From Nitrospirota bacterium (GTDB lineage: Bacteria; Nitrospirota; Thermodesulfovibrionia; Thermodesulfovibrionales; JdFR-88): DNA of 12,097 bases. The position numbers were made by a program, and so were the translations under genes. Under the pieces are notes generated by a model that was not told the origin of the DNA, did no database searches, and saw nothing but the letters and a program-made list of their open reading frames with translations. How positions within the stretch are numbered: the stretch's first letter is position 1; each line of letters begins with the position of its first letter. The DNA lies in assembly GCA_021789735.1 (NCBI GenBank), contig JAJYJB010000076.1:1-12097 (forward strand), in the 5' to 3' direction. This document shows, piece after piece, positions 1 through 6,714 of this stretch.

Positions 1-25
1 TCTATTTGCGGTATTTTTATTTTTT

Positions 26-68
26 AAAAAAATGACCGCATCCCTTTTCTCCAGGGGATGCGGTTTTT
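26..68 (+). terminator. Rho-independent terminator or attenuator upstream of thiS
   Basis: A perfect 9-bp stem, CCGCATCCC at 36-44 with GGGATGCGG at 55-63, closes a 10-base loop and is followed by TTTTT at 64-68 and more T/A-rich sequence. An A-run at 26-32 precedes it, so it might also work on the minus strand. It ends only 28 bases before the thiS start. It either ends an upstream transcript or is the off-state hairpin of a leader regulator such as a TPP riboswitch lying outside the window. Only 35 bases precede the stem, so no aptamer could be recognised. Confidence 0.85.
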
Positions 69-96
69 AATTTTAATTTTTCCCAAAAGGGTGCAT

Positions 97-294
97 ATGA
101 GATTGAAGGTAAACGGGGAACCGATGGATTGCATGGCGGAGACGGTTCAGGCGCTGCTTCAGGAGCTTGGCGTCAAGGCGCAGGCCGTGGCCGTGGAGGT
201 GAATTTCTCCATTGTAAGCAAAAAGGATTTCGGCGCCTTTCCCTTAAAGGAAGGTGACCAGGTGGAGATAGTCAATTTTGTGGGGGGCGGATGA
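97..294 (+). CDS. thiS: ThiS, sulfur-carrier protein for thiazole synthesis
   Basis: A 65-residue protein of the ubiquitin-like ThiS/MoaD family. In thiamine synthesis the C-terminal glycine is adenylated by ThiF, converted to a thiocarboxylate, and supplies sulfur to ThiG. The C-terminus FVGGG matches the required Gly-Gly tail, and the length is normal for ThiS. The ATG at 97 is chosen because KVNGEP follows at once, as in the family, and AAAAGG at 85-90 sits 6 bases upstream; a GTG at 91 in the same frame would add only two residues. An upstream in-frame start near 58 lies inside the terminator hairpin and is unlikely. thiG, the partner enzyme, follows after an unusually long gap. Confidence 0.93.
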   Translation: MRLKVNGEPMDCMAETVQALLQELGVKAQAVAVEVNFSIVSKKDFGAFPLKEGDQVEIVNFVGGG

Positions 295-310
295 AATTTT
301 TTCCGCTTTT

Positions 311-343
311 CCCTCTCCCAATGGGAGAGGGCCAGGGTGAGGG
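311..343. repeat. Palindromic dispersed-type repeat between thiS and thiG
   Basis: A perfect 9-bp inverted repeat, CCCTCTCCC (311-319) and GGGAGAGGG (323-331) with a 3-base loop, is followed by CCAGGGTGAGGG (332-343), which restates the purine arm. This layout resembles small intergenic palindromic repeats found in many copies in bacterial genomes. A related but imperfect hairpin occurs inside a coding sequence at 6911-6932. No T-run follows, so it is not a classical terminator; in the thi transcript it would form a stable hairpin. The remaining gap sequence (344-427) holds a short heptamer duplication, CTTGCCG/CTTGCCA, at 402-415 and nothing else recognised. Confidence 0.7.
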
Positions 344-427
344 AAGTAAAAGGATAAAAGGGTTGCGGAGAAGACAGTTCGAATTTCTCTGTCATTTGTA
401 ACTTGCCGCTTGCCACTTATTTCTTAC

Positions 428-434
428 AAGGAGG
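428..434 (+). promoter_or_regulatory. Strong ribosome binding site of thiG
   Basis: AAGGAGG lies 4 bases before the ATG at 439. It is the best Shine-Dalgarno sequence in the operon and fixes the thiG start despite the long non-coding gap after thiS. Confidence 0.85.
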
Positions 435-438
435 ATAG

Positions 439-1245
439 ATGGAAAAAGACGGACAGAAGGATAAATTGATCATAAAGGGGATCGAGTTTAGCTCCAGGCT
501 ATGGGTGGGTACAGGGAAATACGGCAGCTTTGAGGAGATGGCGCAGGCACTTGAAGCTTCGGGCACCGACGTGGTGACCGTCTCTGTCCGCAGGGTGGAT
601 CTGAAGCGCACGGCTGAAAGCCTCCTTAACTACATAGACCTCAAAAAATACAAGATACTTCCCAACACCGCCGGGTGCTACACTGTGGAAGACGCCCTGA
701 GGTACGCGAGGCTTGGCAGGGAGGCCGGTCTTTCGGACATGGTGAAGCTGGAGGTCATCGGAGATGAGAAGACCCTGTTTCCCGATGTGATAGGCCTTCT
801 TCAGGCCACCGAAACCCTGGCCAAAGAGGGGTTTATAGTCTTCCCCTATACGAATGACGACCCTATAATGGCAAAAAGGCTGATTGATGCCGGGGCCGCC
901 TGCGTTATGCCGCTTGGCGCGCCGATAGGTTCGGGCCTTGGCATCAGGAATCCTTACAACATAAAGATAATACTTGAGACGGTGGCCCCGCGCTGCGCCC
1001 CGCTAGGTTGTCCTGTTGTGGTCGATGCCGGTGTCGGCACCGCCTCGGACGCCGCGATAGCGATGGAGCTTGGCTGCGATGCGGTTTTGATAAATACGGG
1101 GATAGCCGGAGCAAAGGACCCTGTTGCGATGGCGAGCGCCATGAAGCATGCCGTTCTGGCGGGCAGGCTCTCCTGGGGGGCGGGCAGGATATCAAAAAAA
1201 CTGTACGCGACCGCAAGCAGCCCACTGGAAGGGATGCTTCTTTAA
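439..1245 (+). CDS. thiG: Thiazole synthase ThiG
   Basis: A 268-residue protein of normal length. ThiG condenses 1-deoxy-D-xylulose 5-phosphate, dehydroglycine and the ThiS thiocarboxylate into the thiazole phosphate of thiamine, in the cytoplasm. The TIM-barrel shows the family landmarks: WVGTGKY (22-28), the Schiff-base lysine K103 in VKLEVIGD, the phosphate-binding stretch [13 protein letters not shown] (157-169), VVVDAGVGT (193-201) and the C-terminal [13 protein letters not shown] (253-265). The start is set by the strong ribosome binding site at 428-434. The dehydroglycine source (ThiH radical enzyme or ThiO oxidase) is not in the window. thiE begins 8 bases after the stop, so the two are probably co-transcribed. 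Confidence 0.97.
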   Translation: MEKDGQKDKLIIKGIEFSSRLWVGTGKYGSFEEMAQALEASGTDVVTVSVRRVDLKRTAESLLNYIDLKKYKILPNTAGCYTVEDALRYARLGREAGLSDMVKLEVIGDEKTLFPDVIGLLQATETLAKEGFIVFPYTNDDPIMAKRLIDAGAACVMPLGAPIGSGLGIRNPYNIKIILETVAPRCAPLGCPVVVDAGVGTASDAAIAMELGCDAVLINTGIAGAKDPVAMASAMKHAVLAGRLSWGAGRISKKLYATASSPLEGMLL

Positions 1246-1253
1246 CAAGAAAA

Positions 1254-1916
1254 TTGAAACCGGATTTCAGGCTCTATCTCATAACGGACGGAACACTGGC
1301 GCCGGATATTGAAGACGCCGTGGAAAAGGCCCTCGACGGCGGAGTGAGAGCGGTGCAGTTAAGGGAGAAGGCCATGCCGGTAAGAGATCTTCTGGAACTG
1401 GCCTTCCGGCTGAGGGTACTTACAAAAAGCCGGTCCGCTAGGCTCTTTATAAACGACAGGGTGGATGTGGCCCTTGCCTGCGGGGCGGACGGTGTGCACC
1501 TGGGTGGCCAAAGCATACCCCCGGAGGCGGTCAGAAGGATACAGGCAGTCGGAGAGATACAGGGCGTTAGAAAGATACGGGGAAGCGGAAAAAGAAAAAG
1601 GCTCATGGTAGGAGTCTCGGCCCATTCGGTGGAACAGGCTGCCGCCGCCCAAAGGGGAGGGGCGGATTTCGTCACCTTCGGGCCCGTGTTCGAGACCCCT
1701 TCGAAAAAGGCATATGGGGCGCCTCTCGGGCTTCAAAAGCTCAGGGAGGCGGCAAGCGTGCTTGACATACCGGTTTTTGCGATAGGAGGCATCAAGAGCG
1801 GCAACATTAAAAGCGTGACGGAGGCTGGCGCATATGGCGCCGCCCTTATCTCGGGGATATTTGGAGCGGACGATATAAAGGGGGAAACTTACAAGTTCAT
1901 GAGGACACTGGAATGA
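1254..1916 (+). CDS. thiE: Thiamine-phosphate synthase ThiE, with expanded hexapeptide segment
   Basis: ThiE joins HMP pyrophosphate to thiazole phosphate to give thiamine phosphate. Family motifs are present: LYLITDG (7-13), QLREK (35-39), FINDR (65-69), DGVHLG (79-84), VGVS (119-122), FGPVFETPSKK (142-152) and AIGGI (176-180). No ATG fits: the first in-frame internal Met is beyond QLREK, and an in-frame ATG at 1008 would overlap thiG by 238 bases. A TTG at 1254, 8 bases after the thiG stop, gives 220 residues, normal for ThiE; its ribosome binding site is poor, so coupling to thiG is likely. Residues 96-113 are three tandem hexapeptides (IQAVGE, IQGVRK, IRGSGK) followed by a basic stretch, in a region that is normally a short loop. 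The stop overlaps the thiC start by 4 bases. Confidence 0.93.
   Translation: MKPDFRLYLITDGTLAPDIEDAVEKALDGGVRAVQLREKAMPVRDLLELAFRLRVLTKSRSARLFINDRVDVALACGADGVHLGGQSIPPEAVRRIQAVGEIQGVRKIRGSGKRKRLMVGVSAHSVEQAAAAQRGGADFVTFGPVFETPSKKAYGAPLGLQKLREAASVLDIPVFAIGGIKSGNIKSVTEAGAYGAALISGIFGADDIKGETYKFMRTLE
1538..1591 (+). repeat. Three 18-bp tandem repeats inside thiE
   Basis: Three consecutive 18-base units start at 1538, 1556 and 1574. All begin GATAC, then diverge moderately. Because 18 is a multiple of three, each adds six residues without changing frame. The units encode IQAVGE, IQGVRK and IRGSGK (reading from the ATA codon at 1539). This looks like an in-frame tandem duplication that has since accumulated substitutions. 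Confidence 0.8.
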
Positions 1917-3199
1917 AGACACGGATAGAGCTTGCGAAGGCTGGAATAATAACGGACGAGGTCAGGGATGTTGCACTCAGGGAGGGGATGGAGCCCGAAA
2001 AGCTCGCCATGGAGATAGCGGAGGGCCGCGCGGTGATCGCCAGGAACTCCGGGCACGGCATAATTCCCCTTGGAATAGGCAGGGGGCTTAAAACCAAGAT
2101 AAATGCCAACATAGGCACTTCAAGGGACAGAGATTCTCTTGACGAGGAAAAGAAAAAACTCGATGTGCTGGCCAAATACGGGGCCGATGCGGTCATGGAC
2201 CTCTCCACAGGGGGAAAGATAAAAGAACTCCGGAGGATGATCCTCCGGGAATATCCGTTCTGCTTTGGCACTGTGCCCATTTACGAGGCGGCCGTCAAGG
2301 CGGTGGAGACCCGCGGGATGATAAAGCATATGAGCGCGGACGACATGTTTTCAGCGGTCGAGGAGCACGCTGAAGAGGGCGTGGATTTTGTGACCGTGCA
2401 TGCCGGCATCACCCGGAAGGCCATTGAGAGGCTCAAGATGGAGGGGCGGGTGCTGGATGTGGTAAGCAGGGGAGGCTCGTTCCTTTTCGAGTGGATGATC
2501 TTTAACGGCCGCGAAAACCCTTTTTATGAAGACTACGGCAGGCTCCTTGAGATAGCGAAGAAGTATGACCTCACATTAAGCCTTGGCGACGCCATGCGTC
2601 CGGGCTGCCTGGAGGACGCAACGGACAGGGCCCAACTGGAAGAGCTCCTTGTCCTTGGAGAGCTGAGGGACGCCGCGCTCGATGCGGGGGTGCAGGTGAT
2701 AATCGAGGGGCCGGGCCATGTGCCTCTGAACCAGGTGGAGCTGAACATAAAACTGCAAAAAGAGATATGCAAGGGAGCGCCCTTCTATGTGCTTGGCCCC
2801 CTTGTGACTGATATCGGCGTAGGGTATGACCATATTGTGGGCGCGATAGGGGGGGCGGTGGCCGGTGCCGCCGGGGCGGACTTCCTGTGTTACCTCACCC
2901 CGTCCGAGCATATCCGGCTGCCAGATATCGAGGATGTGAAGGAGGGACTAATAGCCTCAAAGATAGCGGCCCACGCGGCGGACCTGGCGAAGGGCATACC
3001 AGGGGCCATGGATAAAGACAGAAAGATGGCCCGCATGAGAAAGTCGCTGGATTGGGACGGCATGATAGGCATGAGCTTTAACCCCGATAAGGTGTCCGGT
3101 TACCGCGCGGCCGTTCCTCCAACCGAAAAAAATGTCTGCTCGATGTGCGGAGAGTTTTGCGCGATAAAGACGGTTGAAAGGGCCTTGAAAGGGAAATAA
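1913..3199 (+). CDS. thiC: Phosphomethylpyrimidine synthase ThiC
   Basis: ThiC is the radical-SAM enzyme that rearranges aminoimidazole ribotide into HMP phosphate, the pyrimidine half of thiamine. At 428 residues it is the short form, without the long N-terminal domain of the enterobacterial enzyme. Conserved blocks are visible: KINANIGTS (62-70), MDLSTGG (95-101), VSRGG (184-188), GDAMRPG (225-231), EGPGHVP (265-271), GPLVTDI (295-301) and YLTPSEH (327-333). The C-terminal iron-sulfur ligands are C409, C412 and C416 in CSMCGEFC, spaced C-X2-C-X3-C. The ATG at 1913 overlaps the thiE stop (ATGA), and GAGG at 1901-1904 is a reasonable ribosome binding site, so translation is probably coupled. 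It is the last thi gene here; the downstream gene is convergent, 21 bases away, with no obvious terminator between them. Confidence 0.97.
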   Translation: MKTRIELAKAGIITDEVRDVALREGMEPEKLAMEIAEGRAVIARNSGHGIIPLGIGRGLKTKINANIGTSRDRDSLDEEKKKLDVLAKYGADAVMDLSTGGKIKELRRMILREYPFCFGTVPIYEAAVKAVETRGMIKHMSADDMFSAVEEHAEEGVDFVTVHAGITRKAIERLKMEGRVLDVVSRGGSFLFEWMIFNGRENPFYEDYGRLLEIAKKYDLTLSLGDAMRPGCLEDATDRAQLEELLVLGELRDAALDAGVQVIIEGPGHVPLNQVELNIKLQKEICKGAPFYVLGPLVTDIGVGYDHIVGAIGGAVAGAAGADFLCYLTPSEHIRLPDIEDVKEGLIASKIAAHAADLAKGIPGAMDKDRKMARMRKSLDWDGMIGMSFNPDKVSGYRAAVPPTEKNVCSMCGEFCAIKTVERALKGK

Positions 3200-3220
3200 A
3201 GAACCAAAAACAGGAAACTA

Positions 3221-3697
3221 CTATTCTATGATGCTCAGGGCGGCCCCTGCGCCGCGATGGACAATCTCCATGGTGACGCTTCCTCGGATGAAATGGCTGG
3301 CCTCATCGTGCTTGCAGTGGCCGATAAGCAGTGTTTTGTAGCCGCCGCTTCTGGTCTCATCCAGGATGCGGTCCGCCGCGTCCACGGTGTCCGAGGCGTC
3401 CTTTATGATTATCTGCTCGCGCCTGATCCCTTTTTGCACGAGGGCCTCAAACGCCTCTCTGAACGCAGGTTCAAACCGCTTGCGCTGTTCTTCCCTCCAC
3501 TGCTCAAAAAACCGCCTGCGTTCTTTCCTTTCCTCTTCGCTTAACACATGCCCTTCATCCCAGAAGACGGCGGGTACGGGGAGCACATGAAGAAGGGTTA
3601 TCTGAACGCCGGCCATGCCTGCGAAATGCTCCGCCGCGTACCTGACCGCCTTCATGGAGCACTCCGAACCGTCAATGGGGATGAGCATCTTGTTCAT
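3221..3697 (-). CDS. Universal stress protein (UspA family)
   Basis: A 158-residue cytoplasmic protein with the Usp fold. The N-terminus MNKMLIPIDGS is the usual first strand with the nucleotide-contacting Asp (D9), and LLHVLP (35-40) is the second strand. The C-terminal loop that normally reads G-X2-G-X9-G-S/T is altered: G126 and G139-S140 are present, but the second glycine is K129 (GHCK), so ATP binding may be weak or absent. Residues 53-77 are a highly charged, probably helical insertion (SEEERKERRR and onward). The ATG at 3697 matches the family start; a TTG at 3706 would add three residues, and no strong ribosome binding site decides it. The gene is divergent from the ABC-F gene and convergent with thiC, so it stands alone. 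The partner or signal cannot be read from sequence. Confidence 0.88.
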   Translation of the reverse strand: MNKMLIPIDGSECSMKAVRYAAEHFAGMAGVQITLLHVLPVPAVFWDEGHVLSEEERKERRRFFEQWREEQRKRFEPAFREAFEALVQKGIRREQIIIKDASDTVDAADRILDETRSGGYKTLLIGHCKHDEASHFIRGSVTMEIVHRGAGAALSIIE

Positions 3698-3791
3698 CTT
3701 GCCCAAAGTGTATCACGACTTGCCGGCCTGAACCAGCCGCCCTTAGCGGCGGCGCCATGTGAATTTTTTCTTTTTTGCCTTTTTTGCCCTT

Positions 3792-3821
3792 TTGCCAGGG
3801 GCCGGTTCTTCACTGTAAAAT
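3792..3821 (+). promoter_or_regulatory. Possible promoter of the ABC-F gene, close to its start codon
   Basis: TTGCCA (3792-3797) and TAAAAT (3816-3821), 18 bases apart, resemble sigma-70 elements. The -10 ends 5 bases before the ATG at 3827, so transcription would start at or next to the start codon. That fits the lack of a clear ribosome binding site. The rest of the 129-base divergent region (3698-3826) is T-rich, with repeated TTTTGCC units and a small GCCGCC/GGCGGC hairpin at 3736-3753. The assignment is tentative. Confidence 0.35.
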
Positions 3822-3826
3822 ATTGG

Positions 3827-5749
3827 ATGGTCCAGGCTAGCGGCATAGTGAAGGCATATGGAAGGCATGTGCTTTTTAATGGGGCATCTTTCACATTGGG
3901 CCCCGGTGAGCGCGCGGGACTTGCCGGGAGAAACGGCTCCGGCAAGACCACGCTTTTCCGCATGATAATGGGCAGGGAGCTGCCCGACGAGGGCTCTATC
4001 AGCATACCCAGGGGCTACAGGGTAGGGCATCTCTCCCAGCAGATACTCTTTGCCGCCGGCACGGTCCTCGATGAGGCGATGCTGGGGTTGGCGGCAAAAA
4101 ACGGCCCGGGCAACGGGGACAGCGGTTTTTCGCTGGAGAGTGAGGCCTATAAGGCCAAGACTGTGCTGATGGGGCTTGGCTTTCAGGCTGAAGATTTTTC
4201 CCGGCGGCCTCTTGAGTTATCCGGCGGTTTCCAGGTCCGGCTGAACCTTGCGAAGCTCCTCCTTGAGGAGCCGGACCTCCTGCTTCTTGACGAGCCCACA
4301 AACTATCTGGACATCGTTTCTTCCCGGTGGCTGGAGCAGTTCCTCAGAAACTGGAAGGGCGAGCTTATGCTTATAACCCATGACAGGGATTTCATGGACT
4401 CGGTCACTACCCATACCATAGGGATACACCGCGCAAAGATAAAGAAGATAGCGGGCGGCACGCATAAGCTGTATGAGCAGATACTGGCCGAGGAGGACAT
4501 CTACGAGCGCACCCGCGCAAACGATGAAAAAAGGCGCGGTGAGCTGGAGGAATTCATAAACCGGTTCAGGGCCCAGGCAACCCGGGCCAGCGCGGTGCAG
4601 TCCAAGATAAAAGGCCTTCAAAAAAAAGACAGGCTGGAAAAGCTATCAAAGGAAAAAGGGCTTGAGTTCGAGTTCAACTATGCCCCGCATGAAAGCAAAT
4701 GGCTGCTGAAGGCGGAGGACATCTCGTTTGGCTATGCGCCTTCAGACCCGCTTTTCAAGGATTTCAGCCTTTCCGTGGGCAGGAGCGACCGCATAGCCGT
4801 CATCGGAAGAAACGGGCAGGGCAAGACCACGCTCATCAGGCTTCTGGCCGGGGAAATGGACGTCTGGACCGGCAGTGTGAGCTACGGCAGCAAAACGGTT
4901 CCGGCCCATTTCGGGCAGACGAACGTCTCGCGGCTGGACCCTTCAAAGACCGTTGAAGAGGAGATACTGGCTTCAATGCCGGAACAAAGACGCGGGGCCG
5001 CCCGTAGCATCTGCGGGGCGATGCTCTTCGGGGGAGACGATGCCCTCAAGAAGATATCCGTCCTTTCCGGAGGAGAGAAGAGCCGCGTCCTCCTGGGAAG
5101 GCTTATTGCCCAGCCCGCAAACCTGCTTTTGCTGGATGAACCCACAAACCATCTGGACATGGAGTCGATCGACGCTCTTGTGGAGGCGATAGGGGCTTTT
5201 GAAGGAGCCGTGGTAATGGTGACCCACAGCGAGATGGTATTGCGCGCCCTGGCCACGCGCCTTGTGGTCTTCGACGGAGGCCGGGTAAAGGTATTCGAAG
5301 GCCCATACGAGGACTTTCTTGACCGGGTGGGCTGGGAGAGCGAGGAGGCCGCCCCCCTCAATTCCAATAGATCGCCGGGAAATGTGGGGCCGTCTGGAAA
5401 GGATGCCGGCAAGGCTGCAAACAAAAAAGAGATAAGGCGGGCAAAGGCGGAGCTCATCACCGAGCGCTCCAGGGTGCTTGGGGCCTTTCAGTTAAAGATC
5501 AAGGAGGCGGAGGAGAAGATAATCCGCTTCGAAGAACAGGTCGAAAGCGAAAACCTGGCGCTCATCAGCGCCTCAACTAAGGGTGACGGCGGGGAGATAA
5601 AGAGGCTTTCAAAGTCCATCCATGAGGCCAAGGGGAAGATAGAGACGCTTTTTGACGAGCTCGCGGCGTCCACGGAGGAACTGGGGATACGGCGCTGCGA
5701 ATTCGAGGAACGATTGGCCGGACTGGAAGCGGGGAACCCGGAGAACTGA
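3827..5749 (+). CDS. ABC-F family ATPase (ribosome-associated type), with C-terminal coiled coil
   Basis: A 640-residue protein with two nucleotide-binding domains in one chain and no membrane segment, the ABC-F layout. Members of this family act on ribosomes in translation control or antibiotic protection rather than in transport. Domain 1: Walker A GRNGSGKTT (34-42), signature LSGGF (131-135), Walker B LLLLDEP (151-157). A charged inter-domain linker follows (about 205-290). Domain 2: Walker A GRNGQGKTT (327-335), signature LSGGEKSR (413-420), Walker B LLLLDEP (433-439). Both catalytic glutamates are intact. Residues 530-635 are a Lys/Glu-rich coiled coil as in Uup- and YheS-like members. 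The ATG at 3827 is chosen because the family N-terminus starts there; the open frame continues upstream to 3548 but runs antisense to usp. I cannot assign it to one named subfamily. Confidence 0.93.
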   Translation: MVQASGIVKAYGRHVLFNGASFTLGPGERAGLAGRNGSGKTTLFRMIMGRELPDEGSISIPRGYRVGHLSQQILFAAGTVLDEAMLGLAAKNGPGNGDSGFSLESEAYKAKTVLMGLGFQAEDFSRRPLELSGGFQVRLNLAKLLLEEPDLLLLDEPTNYLDIVSSRWLEQFLRNWKGELMLITHDRDFMDSVTTHTIGIHRAKIKKIAGGTHKLYEQILAEEDIYERTRANDEKRRGELEEFINRFRAQATRASAVQSKIKGLQKKDRLEKLSKEKGLEFEFNYAPHESKWLLKAEDISFGYAPSDPLFKDFSLSVGRSDRIAVIGRNGQGKTTLIRLLAGEMDVWTGSVSYGSKTVPAHFGQTNVSRLDPSKTVEEEILASMPEQRRGAARSICGAMLFGGDDALKKISVLSGGEKSRVLLGRLIAQPANLLLLDEPTNHLDMESIDALVEAIGAFEGAVVMVTHSEMVLRALATRLVVFDGGRVKVFEGPYEDFLDRVGWESEEAAPLNSNRSPGNVGPSGKDAGKAANKKEIRRAKAELITERSRVLGAFQLKIKEAEEKIIRFEEQVESENLALISASTKGDGGEIKRLSKSIHEAKGKIETLFDELAASTEELGIRRCEFEERLAGLEAGNPEN

Positions 5750-5750
5750 T

Positions 5751-5773
5751 ATCCTCAAGGGATTTTTTATTTT
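5751..5773 (+). terminator. Weak candidate terminator after the ABC-F gene
   Basis: ATCC (5751-5754) pairs with GGAT (5760-5763) around a 5-base loop, and is followed by a T-rich run (TTTTTATTTTT). The stem is short, so function is doubtful. It is the only candidate in the 46-base gap between the convergent ABC-F and HD-domain genes. Confidence 0.3.
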
Positions 5774-5795
5774 TCAGTGGCTCTTTTCTTTTTCT

Positions 5796-6620
5796 TTAGG
5801 TCCTTTTCTCTTTTTGGGGGCCATTTGCGAATGTGCATGAACGCGCAAAATCTTCAATATGAACAACGGCTTTTCGCACCTCTTCGCCTGGCGGCAGGGA
5901 GGCTTCGAGCGCCTTGGCGTAACGCCTCCTTAAAAACAGGCGGAAGGTTGTCTTGAAGTTGATGCTGAAGACCCAGGAGAGAAGCAGGAGCTTGTAATCA
6001 TTCAGGCTCTTTACAAGGGAGATAGGCACAACCCGGTTTTCAAGGACAACCGGTATTATCTCCGGGGAAACCCCTCTCCCCTCGGGAAGGCCCAGGCCAG
6101 CCGCTGTAGCCCTGTGTTCCTCGGGCTGGGCAAAAAATTCGAGCATGACCTTCCAGATATCCAGTTTGTCAGCATCGCGAACGAGCTTAAGAAAAAAAAC
6201 CGTTCTCCGGTCCAGCCTGGGGATGGCGTACGCGTTATGGTATTTCACGGCCTGCAGGATGAGAGCCCGCTCGCCGCGGTCCAGTCCATCGGGGAAAAAA
6301 TTCTCTTTTGCCAGGATCTCCGCTCCGAGGAGCCCATGGTTTACCGAAGTCCTGTCATCGAAGGTCCTGAAATCCGAGTATTGGCGGAACCTGCCTATAT
6401 CGTGCAGCAGGGCCGCGGCCCTGGCTATGAGGGAATCGTTTTCATTCAGGCCTTCCCCCCGGCAAAGGAAACCCATGTCCCGGCATACGCTGAGCGTGTG
6501 CCTCCGTTTAAGGACGATGTTGCGCTGCTCGGACGGGTCCTCCATCCGGTTGGCCTGGACATATTTTAAGAACAGTCTTTTCAGACGGGCAAGGTCCTTT
6601 TTTGTCATTTTGTTTTTCAT
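5796..6620 (-). CDS. HD-domain metal-dependent phosphohydrolase
   Basis: A 274-residue cytoplasmic protein of the HD superfamily. The expected metal-binding residues are present: H41 (RRHTLSV), H73-D74 (LLHDIGR), H95 (SVNHG), H128 (VKYHN) and D149 (LVRDADKLD). Families with this core hydrolyse phosphate esters of nucleotides or signalling nucleotides; the substrate here cannot be read from sequence, and no extra synthetase, GAF or receiver domain is attached. The C-terminal 90 or so residues are not recognised. The ATG at 6620 is preferred over an in-frame start at 6692: GAAGAGG is just upstream and a good promoter lies at 6646-6674, inside the region a longer protein would need. It follows the metallophosphoesterase gene on the same strand after 94 bases, but with its own promoter. 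Confidence 0.85.
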   Translation of the reverse strand: MKNKMTKKDLARLKRLFLKYVQANRMEDPSEQRNIVLKRRHTLSVCRDMGFLCRGEGLNENDSLIARAAALLHDIGRFRQYSDFRTFDDRTSVNHGLLGAEILAKENFFPDGLDRGERALILQAVKYHNAYAIPRLDRRTVFFLKLVRDADKLDIWKVMLEFFAQPEEHRATAAGLGLPEGRGVSPEIIPVVLENRVVPISLVKSLNDYKLLLLSWVFSINFKTTFRLFLRRRYAKALEASLPPGEEVRKAVVHIEDFARSCTFANGPQKEKRT

Positions 6621-6645
6621 TTCCTCTTCAGAACAGCTTTTTTGT

Positions 6646-6674
6646 TTTATAATGAGCCCGGTTTTTATTTTCAA
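6646..6674 (-). promoter_or_regulatory. Sigma-70-type promoter of the HD-domain gene
   Basis: On the minus strand TTGAAA (6674-6669) and TATAAA (6651-6646) are separated by exactly 17 bases. Transcription would start near 6639, giving a leader of about 20 bases that carries the GAAGAGG ribosome binding site and ends at the ATG at 6620. Confidence 0.65.
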
Positions 6675-6714
6675 AAAACAAAAGAAGCTCAACCTCGAAC
6701 AGCCCGGCGCCCGC

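Noticed and set aside
1..57. TPP riboswitch upstream of thiS
   Set aside because: Only 35 bases precede the terminator stem, and none of the conserved CTGAGA or CCTGATC-type aptamer core is visible. If an aptamer exists it is outside the window.
1008..1253. Longer thiE starting at the ATG at 1008
   Set aside because: It would overlap the conserved C-terminal third of thiG by 238 bases, and its extra N-terminus is Cys/Arg-rich with no ThiE similarity. The family start LYLITDG lies just after 1254.
3736..3753. GCCGCC/GGCGGC hairpin as a terminator in the usp/ABC-F divergent region
   Set aside because: No T-run follows directly on either strand, and both genes point away from it, so there is nothing for it to terminate.
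3548..3826. ABC-F protein extended upstream to 3548
   Set aside because: The added 93 residues run antisense to the usp gene and are low-complexity; the normal ABC-F N-terminus begins at 3827.
6621..6692. HD-domain protein extended to 6692
   Set aside because: The region contains the promoter for this gene, and the ribosome binding site GAAGAGG points to 6620.
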